Shown here piece after piece: positions 22,399 to 32,842 of a DNA stretch of 64,000 bases. The notes below the pieces were generated by a model that worked only from the letters and a program-made list of their open reading frames with translations, made no database searches and had not been told where the DNA came from. The translations under genes were made by a program, and so were the position numbers. Within the stretch, counting starts at the first letter, position 1, and each line of letters starts with the position of its first letter. The stretch spans positions 33,913 through 97,912 of the forward strand of contig JAKUCV010005625.1 of NCBI GenBank assembly GCA_028386065.3. The letters run 5' to 3'. The DNA is from Turnera subulata. Lineage: Eukaryota > Streptophyta > Magnoliopsida > Malpighiales > Passifloraceae.

Positions 22399-22954
22399 AT
22401 TTAGCTATCCCTTATTTATAGCAGAAGAAATAGGTTACTTGATAGATTACTGGTATACAAAATCTCTTTGTGGAAAATAATGGGCAAGACACATGGCATA
22501 TGTGTCATAATTGAGGACCACGTGGAATATAACAATTTACTGCATATGGCAAGATATTAGAAAGAGGTGGACCAAGATTTGCTACAGCAAAACAAAACGT
22601 GGAATATAAAAATAAAATCAACCAATAAAAGTCCAACTTTTAGTCACAGTAAAGTCATTGCAACAAAGCTAATCTACAGTAATTCCATCGGCTGGCGTTT
22701 AGCAATCCCTTATTTATAGTAGAAGAAATAGGTTACTTGATAGATTACTGGTATACAAAATCTCTTTATGGAAAATAATGGGCAAGACACATGGTATATG
22801 TGTCATAATTGAGGACCACGTGGAATATAACAACTTACTGCATATGGCAAAATATTAGAAAGAGGCGGACCAATCAACCAATAACAATCCAACTTTTAGT
22901 CACAGTAAAGTCATTGCAACAAAGCTAATCTACAGTAATTCCATCGGCTGGCTT
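22399..22954. repeat. Tandem duplication (about 297 and 257 bp)
   Basis: 22399-22695 and 22698-22954 share long near-identical blocks, from CCCTTATTTATAG.AGAAG through GGACCACGTGGAATATAACAA to CAGTAATTCCATCGGCTGG. The second copy lacks about 40 bp. Both contain a CACGTG G-box. It lies within 90 bp of the 3' end of the NLR gene. Confidence 0.85.
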
Positions 22955-23039
22955 TTATATATAATATAATAGTATAGTATGAATATACACAGCTTAATCT
23001 TCTTCCTCGGTTTGGCATTTCATCGAACAGTTCGTAGTT

Positions 23040-26000
23040 TTAGGGTCTAAAGTTTTTGACAATGAAATCAAAGAGAGTGTTCATGGAGGAGATGGCCATT
23101 CTGGTGGTCAGGTTCTGCAATGCAGCGGTTTTCTGTTGAACCAGCTCCTCCAATTCATCACCCTTTAAGGCAACCTCCTTTTCTTTTCGACCCTTTTCGG
23201 CTTTAACTGTTTGGAGTTGCTCCTGCAGTAACTTTTCTTCCTTCGCCAGCTTTGCATGCTCCTCCTTAAGTGTAGCTATCTGTGAGTTCAGCTCCTCATA
23301 AGATGCCTGCAGGGAGATTAGGTCTGGTGCTGCATCTTTGATTGCATGTGTGCCGTCATTTGCCAGGTTCATTTCTGTTAACAATCCGTCCAGTTTCGCG
23401 AGGATTTCCGGCTCTAGGGGCCCTCGAGGAAGAGTTGCCAAGGAGCGAGTCACTGATTGCAATTCCTGAAGAGCTTGGCGGCTCATGGTGGATGGGTTTT
23501 GGGAGCAGAGTGCAAGAAACCGATTCCGCCGGGCATCTTCGTCGGCTTTAACCGGAGCTGATGAAGTCTCTGGCATATGTTTCTTGTCAGAGGAAGTTGT
23601 CTTCGCTGAAGAAGCAGAAGAGGGAATGCCGCCACTCCGCGGGAATGAAGAAGAAACAGGTACAACTTGCTCCCTTGGAAGTTCATTCTGTTGAAAATTT
23701 ACGTTTTATGTAAAGATTCATGAAAAAAATGAAATGATAAAGTGTGTAAAGTGATTGTATCTGTTTGAGCTAGATGAGATTAGTCCATCCTGAGATAGTC
23801 CTCGTTTTGAGGTTGAGTTAGGAAATGCATTTCAAAAAAGAATGGAGTGCCACCTTAGTAACTTTGCTTGGACCAGAATCTTCTTGGCATGATGAAGTTT
23901 GTTCAGGGGTTTCTGGTTCAGCTGAGGAATTTTGAATGCCAATCTTTTGTTCAGCTCTGGCAGCAGGAATAGCTATAACACTACTGTTCTGCTCAACTGA
24001 CGAACCGGGCATTACTTGGTCCTGCAAGGTTTGAGTCTGCAGGAAATTAGAATTTGGGTTACAAAATCTTCATACCAACAGAACTCAAAATTATATAAAT
24101 AGAGTGAAGGATGTTGAACCATCAACCCTAATGGAATAGTAGGGACAAACAAATAGACAGTTCTTCTAGGCAAGTATAGTTCCCACCACATTGGGTAGAT
24201 CGCTGCTGGTGTCTTGATTCTTGATGGGCAACAAATCAGCATATGCTGGGTCCTCTGGGGAACTATGCTTTCCAGTTTCTTCTGCTTCATTTTTCTCCAA
24301 GGCCAAGGGCAATTGCTGAGGTGGGCTTGGTATTTCATGTTGCACCACTTCATGACCCTGAAAAAATTGCAATGAGTTGTAATCTAGTCGATTCAGTTAC
24401 CCTAACATTGAAGGACTAGGTTGAAGTTATAGAAGGCGTTGAGATAATCAGGGTGTTTTCTTTGTCCGCCATCTACAGTTAAATTATCATGAGGATTTTC
24501 TATATGATTCATAAGAAAAATTGGTCCATGCTTCACAGACAGATTTTTCAGGAATGAACATGTCAACCTGAATCAGGGAATAGGTTGATCTCCGTTAAAA
24601 TGGATCACCCTATTTCTTCAATTGGAGCTGGTTCCCTTTGAGGCTACAAAGTGAGACTCTTATGAAACAAACTGGGAGAATTTGGCAACTTTAAAGGCAT
24701 GTCTAAACAGGAAAGAATGGTGGAAGTTTTGAAGTTTAAAGACAGATGAGAAAGAATCTATGATACGTACTGTCTGTGTGAACAATTCTCGTATAGTTTC
24801 ATTAAGGTTTCCTTCCCAACTCCATCTATCTCCTTCTTCTGTCAAGTCCACAGCCTCTAGCTTTGGTGTGCTAATGTGTCCTGCTGAAAAAAAATTCATC
24901 TTGGGGCATTCTTTTACTAGCACTACACACAAAGATGGAAATATTAATGAACATTTCCTCGAGTGAAAGCAAGCCAGGCTTGGTAGCTCGTCAAGCGTGA
25001 GGATTTCCAATTTATGAAAAATGACTTCCACATCTGCTCTGTTTTCCTCAGTTGCCACAATCTCTTGAATCATTTTGCACTTTTCTATGCTCATCCTCTT
25101 GAGATTCACAAGACGGTGGGCTGCTGAACAAGTCATCAAACGTACCAATCCATGACATTCTGTAACGTCCAGATCAGTCAGATTTCGGAAGGAAACCGAG
25201 GATGGAATTAAAAGTTTCAATTGTACGCATTCGAACAGAACCAGAGTTTCCAAATTTTGGAACAACGGGCACGGATGCGAATCCTCTTTGGATAGAAACT
25301 GTAGCTTTGAAAGTCCATTCAGCTCTAATTCTTTCAATTTTGGAAGAAACTCAATATCCATTTTCTCCCTGTTGCTTTGCTCATGTGGGAAAATTTCTTC
25401 GAAAGAGGCATCAGTGACAACAAGTATTTCCAGGTTGAAAAATCTCTGAAGAAAGTTAGAAGGAAAAACAACATACTCGTCAGGAAAGTGTCTAAGCTCT
25501 AGATGTACTATCTTGCCATAGATCTCAGCCCAAGCTTGGCTCTGGCTTATTTGCATCATATGATACCAATCCACCTCCAATGTTGTTAGCTCAGGGAATG
25601 CAACCTGTGGCGCCTTTCCATAAGAATGAAAGTTAGAATTGCAACTCCATCTTTGACATTCATGCTACAACTATACATCAAACTGAAAGAAACACAATGA
25701 GAACCAGGGAGAGAAGTTACATTTTCATCAAAAAGTGGTTGTATGGCATCGTAGTGGTTGTCTTCAATGTTTGCATCCAGAGGTTTATGGCTATTTGCCA
25801 AGCTAGGGGGAAAAGTTACATTTTCGTCAAAAAGTGGTTGTATGGCATCGTAGTGGTTGTCTTTAATGTTTGCCGTGCTGCCGCTTGTGAAGCTGGATAC
25901 AAATGTCTTCAACTTAGGGCATGCACTTATCGTTAGTTGATCCAATGAGGGGCACTCAATTGGGTAACCAGTGGAGAACCGAGAGAGTTTTGGAAGATCA

Positions 26001-29000
26001 CAGAGCTCTAAAATTTCCAGCTTAGGAAAAACCATGGCGGACATATTGTCTTCCGTTGGCGATCCTCCTATCACTATTATCTCTTCCATTAACTCACATT
26101 CACTTACTTGAAGACATTCAAGTCTCTCAAGGCTTTTAACCATGGAAGCAGAAAATAAATACTTAAGACCACAGCCTTTCACCTCTAATGTTCTTAAATT
26201 TCGTAAAGAGAGTGCAGAGTTTGAAGGTTGGCCATCCCATATCTTTTCGATGTCAATCGACTCCAAGTACAGATGCTCCAAGTTTGGGAATACAACCTGC
26301 AAGAAAATATATATATTCTTTTTATGGATGCCTTCAATCCTTTATATGGTATTTTATCTCAGCCTATGAACTTCGGGTGTAGACTATCTGCATGAAATGG
26401 GAATCCAACAGAGAGTAAAAGCATAGTTACAGATTTTTTGAACATCACCTCATAGTTTCAACCTTTGATCACTTATTTGATATGGTAGCTATCTCTTTAT
26501 TACCTAGGGGTCAAGTATGGAAACCTTCATATGACAAAGTATTGGTGAAAGGGTGTGCATATACTTGAGTAGGAACTAATCAGTTGTTCATTTCTCCAAA
26601 ACTCATGCTTTCATCATAGGAACATGCATCTCGTTGCTAAAAAGTATAGTGTATTTGTGTAGGAACACGATTTGTGGCAAATGATGGAGTTGAACTTAAT
26701 GAAACCATCCTTTAAATACATGTTTTATTGAAAAGAAACAAAAACGATGATGAACCATAACTTGAATATATATGTATATATATCTATATCTATATCTATA
26801 TATAGATATAGATATGTATATATATAGAGAGAGAGGATAGCCAAATACCTTGTCATTGAATAATGTTGTCGGAATAGAAGTCAGGCCCTCTTCCTCAATG
26901 ATCTCTTGAGACTGTGATGCAGTTGGCACTTGTGCTTTTACTTTGGAATAGAAGTTTTGAAGTAGCGGTAAGCTAGAGAGTGATATGGAGCGCAACTGAG
27001 AGAACTCAACCTTAACAGCTTCTCCATTCTCAGTGGCACACTCTTCACTTTCCTCCACAATGATCTCTACCATGTTGTCGCAACTTGTCACTTTAATACT
27101 TTGAAGCTTCACAAGCCCTTTCACCAGTGGCAACGAGAAGAGATTTTTCAGTTTTATGCAATCACTCACTTCCAGGATCTCCAATTTACCAAAAAGCTGT
27201 GCCATGAATTTTCCATGAAAAATCTTCTCCAATGAAACTAGATTATGGAGGAATAAGGTCTTCAACATGGGAAAAACAGTATCAGAAGAAGCTCCATCTA
27301 CTCTGTTAACTATATATTTAATCTCAGAGTTGTTTTGGAGATGGAGATGCTTAAACAACAGACGCGCTTCTCTATCCAGATCATAAAGCAGATTCTCGAC
27401 ACCCTTTACTTCGTCCATGTACAAGGCTTCAGCTTTCTTTATCAAGTTGCAAATGCCATAGCTCTCATTATTACGAATGTCAGTATCAAGCTTGAGTTTC
27501 AACATTTTGGAGGTTTCGAATGAGCCATCCCAATCCCAAGAACTTCCTATAAGGATCCTGTACCTCTGCAGCTTTTCCGCTGGAAATTCCTTGGGCATAG
27601 TTCTAACATCTCTAATCCTTATCTCTAAGTTGGTCAGGCGAGGCAAATGGTTCAACTCAACCAGACTAGCAGCATTTTGTCCTTCATTCTCCCATCCATC
27701 AAAGCTGTTCTGCATAAGAAGTTCTTCCAGCTGAGATAGCTTTGATATGACATTTGGTGGGATCACTTTTAAATCAAAACAATCAGTCAAATCTAACAGT
27801 TTCAGCTTGGTTAGTTGCCCTAGTGCCCTCGGAAAATGCTTAAACATAGAACCACTAAAGCTAAGGATTTCCAGGTTCTTTAGCTCACCAATGATGCTTA
27901 AATCTGGCAGCTTAGAATGATCGAGAGATAATGTTCGCAGGAGTTTTAGACTGACCAAGGACGAAGGAAGAGACAAAAGAGAGAACCTGGTTAAATCCAA
28001 AACCTTGAGTTTGTGCATCTTTCTGAACAAGTTGTCTGGTATTTTCAGTTGAGAATCTGTGGGAGATATACACAAAAACTGCAGTTTTGGGCACTCCAAT
28101 TCGTCTGGAAGCACAATTATGGAGCAAGACAAATGGATTGCTGTCAGACCTTTTAGTTTCTCCTTATCAGGCCATTCTCTTAGTTCATCCTCCTCGTCCC
28201 TCACAAGCACATTGCCGTCGCTTGAAGCAATAGATAGTCCAACATGTCGGAGAACACCGTGCATGGTGAAGTACTCTCTTCCATCGGTTTCAGGCAACAA
28301 ACTAGAGGCCCTCAGGTGATCTAATAATGACTCTAATCTGTCTCGAGCTGCTTCTACTGTAAAAGCATCAGAAAATAAAGATAAACCTATACCATATTTC
28401 AGCAAATCCACAAAGAGTCCGTAATTGCCCAGTCGACAGCAGAGGAGAAAAGTTGACTTGAGTTCCTCACTTGGCAAACGATCAATACTTAACTTCAGAG
28501 CAGCGTATCCCTCGGCAGGCACACCTGTAAAGTTTCTTGGGGAAGGTATTTCTAATCTTCGCAATGTATCCTTCCATACCGACAAGTTAGTTTCATTCTT
28601 CAAAGACTTTGCAACAACCGAAATGAGAAGAGGCAAACCTTCACACTTGTTGGCTACCTTAAATGCTACGGAGTGCAGCTCAGGATTCCAAGAAGTGTCA
28701 CCGGCAATCTTTCTGAATAGATACCAAGCTTCATCTTCTTTCAAAAGGTCAAGTGAGACGAGCTTCTGACAACTCAGTGCTCTTGACAAAATATTGCGGC
28801 TTTCAGAAGTTAGCAGAATTTTGCAACCTTTGTGATCATTTTGTGAAGGAATCCCTACTGCTTCCAGATCCAATGCTTCCGATAAATCATCAAGAACTAT
28901 CAAAATCTTCTTCTCTTTCTTTAGCCTTTCGCGCAGCCTACTGGCCCTTCTCTCTTCACTACTTGTTTCATTCAAAGGTAAAACTAGTTTTTCAGCAATG

Positions 29001-29674
29001 GAAGTCTGAATCTTCTTGATGTCTGCGGTACGAGTCACCGTAGCAAAAATTACCTTATCAAATAGCTTCTCTACCTCAGCTTTTCTTGCAACCTCTTTAA
29101 CGAGGGTGGTTTTGCCAATACCTCCCATCCCATACACCCCAATGGTGTTGAAATTTTCAGAATCTACAAGAGCATCCGTGAGTTCTTTAAAAGCCGCAAT
29201 CCTTGAGTCAAATGCCTCATATCCTTTGACTGATATGGCCTCAACTAGAGGAGTTTCATAGGCTATTTTACTGAATCGATCTCTTTTCTTGTGGAGATGA
29301 TCAATAGCCTCTGTTTCCTTCTTCGCTTTCCTGCTGAGCTGGTACCGAGCCTTGACATTCGGACACAATCCAATGAAACACTTCCTCTTTGCCCTCTCTT
29401 CTCTTGCCGCAAGCTTTGCTTCTAGCTTTTGAATTGTTTTGTCCACGTCAGATAGCCACTCCTCAACTTCTGATTCAATGCTTTTCAAATTTCTTCTTTC
29501 GTCCTCTGTGTAACGCTGCAATTTGTCATGTTCCCTTTTCAATTCTCCAACTTTCTTCTTCAAGTTGTTGACATTCCTCTTGTATTTGAGAGGATATTCA
29601 ATGAACCGCACAACTTGACGGAGAGTGAGTTCAAGACCTACGGGAGCACATGCAAAACTGGGGTCGCAAAACAT
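23040..29674 (-). CDS. CC-NB-ARC-LRR disease-resistance-like protein (RPS2/At4g27190-like) with coiled-coil C-terminal extension
   Basis: Model: complement(join(23040..23687, 23854..24036, 24187..24357, 24771..25604, 25721..26296, 26849..29674)), about 1745 residues, all introns phase 0 with GT-AG borders. It should be an intracellular immune receptor. Residues 30-95 form a coiled coil. The NB-ARC has a P-loop (GMGGIGKTT, 182-190), kinase-2 (KILIVLDDL, 256-264), an RNBS-B site (CKILLTSESR), GLPL (CEGLPLLI, 344-351) and an MHD site reading MHG (471-473). Leucine-rich repeats run from about 500 through exons 2 and 3. The FDEN|VAFPEL junction fits the repeated exon style of this subfamily. Exons 4-6 add about 333 residues: a Ser/Glu/Pro-rich linker, then a coiled coil (LKEEHAKLAKEEKLLQEQL) ending FIVKNFRP. 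Unspliced exon 3 would stop at 24660. The exon 4 end is uncertain by 3 bases. Domain calls are firm; the junctions are predictions. Confidence 0.85.
25720..25919 (-). other. 99-bp in-phase duplication carrying two 5' splice sites in NLR exon 2
   Basis: The peptide segment ANI(K/E)DNHYDAIQPLFDEN followed by VT occurs twice. Each copy ends GATGAAAAT/GACGAAAAT|GTAAC, a donor site in phase 0. The proximal donor begins at 25819 and the distal one at 25720, exactly 99 bases apart. Use of either would give products differing by 33 residues without a frame change. Confidence 0.75.
26762..26836. repeat. TA/TATC simple repeat with inverted symmetry in NLR intron 1
   Basis: ATATCTATATCTATATC followed by TATATATAGATATAGATAT makes a small inverted repeat inside the first intron, next to a short GA run. 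It lies just beyond the predicted donor at 26848. Confidence 0.8.
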
Positions 29675-31202
29675 TTTGTATCACTTCTTTAACTCTCTCT
29701 GTTGCTTCTTTTTTTTCTTTTTTTTTTTTCTTCTGGAAGATGAATTAAAGAACAAACATGGACAAGCCTGGAACTAGGTACCTAAAGGGAAATCATATAA
29801 AAGGTGCAGAGGAGTACAAGGTGTTGAAAAATAATGAAGGTGAAAACAAAGTTCAAAACTCTTTTTTTTTTCTTTTCTTATGAATGAAAAGCAAAATGCA
29901 AGGGAATGATCTCAACAGTTTCCTAACGTCAGGAAGGAGACAAGCGAAGCGAAACACCGTGCTCACTTGCACATGTCAATGACAAATAGACAGAGGGGAG
30001 AGTGCAAATTAAAAGGTATTTTACTTGGTTCAAGAACACCTCAAGAGTGCAAATTCAAATGTGGTCACTTGTGAAACTAACAAAGAATACGAGAGTGAAT
30101 GCGAGAAGAAGACAATGAGCGGGAGGAAACACAGATGCAGAGCGGCACACTCAAAAGGTGCTAATATAATGCTCCTTAAATAGAAAGCATGACAGTATGC
30201 TTCAAGCTTTCAAACCAATTGTTTATTATCGTGGAAAGACTATTGATAGATTTTTTTTTTTTTTTTTGAGCAAAACTATTGATAGATGAGGTAGTTTTGG
30301 TGTTTCGTATAAGATTAGGGGTATCCCAATGCCTTTAGTGCTGCTTGTTTGTTATGTTTTCCAGGTACAGCATTTGAATATCATTATACATGTGCATAAA
30401 GCAAAAGCAAAGCATCAGAAGATATATTATCCGGGCTTAAGCACCGTTGTTATCCAAAGAATCGTAAGCATATGATAGTTTAACAAAAAGCAACAACTTG
30501 ACGTTCCTGATTGGATCTGCATGATGGGTTTCCCTGTACCATCCCACCATTTTTTAACCCTGTAAACCCTCCCAACAAGCCATTGTGAAGGAAATGAGTA
30601 GCTGATACCACATGTTTCACACCAAGGCATCAAAGCTACAGAAAGCTTCCTGCCTTGCATCCAGAGAGGAGAAGATTAAACATTTCATTCAAGGTCATAT
30701 TTATATATAGAATACACATGTGCTTTTTCAAAAGTTAGTGTGAAACCAATTTGGTATAACCAAAGTTAGTTTCTTTCCTAGGATATGGGAATAATCTCCC
30801 AATATCTGGACTTGCTTTTCTGCTAAATCTAACATGAAATTATGCGCCTCCTTTCGTAAAGGTAATCCCATCACTGGTATTTAATTCTTAATTATAGCTG
30901 GCAACCCATTGTGAAAGTAATCCCATTACTACTGGTGTTTGATTATTATATGTCGCTAGGGATTTTTTTCCCAGGCCGTTCAATCAAACAAATCATCGAC
31001 TTCTTTTTTTTTTCCTGGCATCTGGCCCTGGGCCTTACAGGACAATGTAAGCATGTAACCGACTAATCCAGAATCCATTATCTTCAGATTTATTATAGAA
31101 GGCAGAGCTTGACATTGGCTAGTTCAAGGCTAGCTTATTATCCTAATCAGCCAAGCATGCCTTTCAAAAGCTAGGCACTCAAACAATCAAGCTTGAGATT
31201 GA
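29675..31202. other. 5' flank of the NLR gene, no further gene supported
   Basis: The first 60 bases hold a pyrimidine tract (29698-29732). A minus-strand CTATTTAAGGAGC near 30172-30184 could be a TATA-like element, but I cannot support it. A 77-codon minus frame at 30427-30660 has no recognisable motif and is probably chance. No element termini were found. Confidence 0.5.
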
Positions 31203-31552
31203 CCGTTTGGTATTTTGAATTGAATTCAAGAACTGAAATCAATTTATTCGTTTGTTATAATTCTATTTAAGTTAAAATATAAATTGAGTTCTATTTTTTA
31301 TTTTTGAATCAATATTTAGTTAATATTTCAAATCGGAGCAAAATGGGTCGGATTTGGAATTCACTTCACAGGACAAGTTAAGTAATTTTAGTAATTCAAT
31401 TCATGATTTGATTTATACCAAACATTAGAATTGAATTCAATTCCTCATATTTAAAAATTATACCAAACATGAGAATTGATTTCATAATGAATTCAAATTA
31501 TAAATATTTAATAAATTGAATTCATTTCCTATTTAGAATTGATACCAGACGG
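31203..31552. mobile_element. MITE-like element with short inverted termini
   Basis: The ends read CCGTTTGGTAT (31203-31213) and ATACCAGACGG (31542-31552), inverted repeats with one mismatch. The 350-bp interior is AT-rich, rich in GAATTGAATTC-type blocks, non-coding, and has repeated ATACCAAACAT..GAATTGA units. No convincing target-site duplication was found, so the superfamily is not assigned. Confidence 0.45.
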
Positions 31553-31997
31553 ACTGTTTGTGAGCATGGTTTGTTTAGTCTTGTCGGAAAAACTCACCAT
31601 CTTGACTTGTTTAAATTCGTAAACTGTTCACCATATTACATGTAATAAAGATTTGGCATTAGTTACACTCAATTGCCCACTATAGAGCTGAAGCTACCTG
31701 CTTATTACTCAAGTACCAGGGACTTACAAAAGAAGGAAAGAAAGTAATGAACGAACCCAGGAGGAACCAAATACGAAATGCCATCTAAGTAAGAAGTTGA
31801 GAAAATCAAAGTACAGGAGATAAAAGAAAATCTTAGGACCACTATAATATAATCCATTCATTGGCCCATGAGGCCCAGCTCTGGGAGTGGGAGATGAATG
31901 AGAGGGTCTGCTTACATATATTGTTGGGCGATTAATTTGAAACAGAAAAAGTGTCTCTTGACCCATATATATGTAAGAATTCTCCAACACCTCCTGG
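31553..31997. other. Intergenic DNA between MITE and fold-back, nothing recognised
   Basis: Mixed-composition sequence without a convincing open frame, terminal repeat or RNA gene. Confidence 0.5.
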
Positions 31998-32119
31998 TTT
32001 AGCCACCTTAAATGAAACCTTTTTTTTTTTAATCAAATGCTTAAACGAAACATCTATATATATATAGATGTTTCGTTTAAGCATTTGATTAAAAAAAAAA
32101 GGTTTCATTTAAGGTGGCT

Positions 32120-32122
<3 letters not shown>
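31998..32122. repeat. Near-perfect 125-bp fold-back (inverted repeat)
   Basis: The left arm (31998-32060, beginning TTTAGCCACCTTAAATG) and the right arm (32061-32122, ending CATTTAAGGTGGCTAAA) are reverse complements over about 62 bp. The only difference is 11 T against 10 A in a homopolymer. The loop is effectively zero (centre TATATA). An (AT)n tract follows directly. Confidence 0.9.

Positions 32123-32180
<58 letters not shown>
32122..32180. repeat. (AT)n microsatellite
   Basis: About 29 AT units directly abut the right arm of the fold-back. Confidence 0.95.
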
Positions 32181-32183
<3 letters not shown>

Positions 32184-32536
32184 ATTGATAAGTTTAAGAG
32201 AATATAACTTAGACATGTGGTTTTACATCCATATATATATATATTTTTTTTAGAAAAGGAGCATTCTTCATGGTTGAAGATCTGATATAGCAAAAGTATA
32301 AGAAAAATTCAACATAAGAATTCTTCTTAACCTACTACATAAAAATACACAGCGTGATTTATCTTTTTCAATAGAGGATTTACAAAGGCACACTACTTCC
32401 GTGAGCATCAGATCCAGTATGGTCTGTGCAGCAACCACCATGCGAACAGGTAAAGTTGAGACATACATGTGGGAGAAAATATCCTTTGGTAAATTTCTAT
32501 AGTAGATAGAGAATCGTTCTTCAAATCGAATCTTCC
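32181..32536. other. Flanking DNA left of the large non-coding LTR element
   Basis: Contains a second short TA run (32231-32244) and no supported gene. It ends in CTTCC (32532-32536), the left target-site duplication of the element that follows. Confidence 0.5.
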
Positions 32537-32820
32537 TGGTGGGATAGGTCAAAAGGTCAACTATATAATAAATGGGCCATAGAGGCCGAATGGGGAAATT
32601 GGGCCAAGCAGACTTGGAGTGGCCGGGAAGCCAGCATGTGCGAACAGCTGGAGAGCACGGACCAGATGGACGATCGGGCACCCTTAGATGGGAATTGTAC
32701 GGATAGATATAAACCCTTAAATTTGGGGTAAAGGGGATATAAATAGCATAGAGATCTACTTGTAAAAGGGATATACAGTAATAACAGGGAAAAACCCCTA
32801 GATTATTGATAGCAATATCA
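32537..32820 (+). repeat. 5' LTR of the LARD element
   Basis: 284 bp, TG...CA, closely matching 40472-40751. It contains TATAAATAGC near 32738-32747, a plausible TATA box that is conserved in the other LTR. Confidence 0.9.
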
Positions 32821-32821
32821 G

Positions 32822-32842
32822 TGGCGCCGTCGTGGGTTTCGA
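32822..32842 (+). other. Primer-binding site, tRNA-Asp type
   Basis: TGGCGCCGTCGTGGGTTTCG: the first nine bases match the 3' end complement of plant tRNA-Asp, and the remainder is degenerate. It sits one base after the LTR, the standard position. Confidence 0.65.

Noticed and set aside
30427..30660. 77-codon minus-strand frame upstream of the NLR
   Set aside because: No motif, no promoter or splice evidence; a chance frame is as likely.
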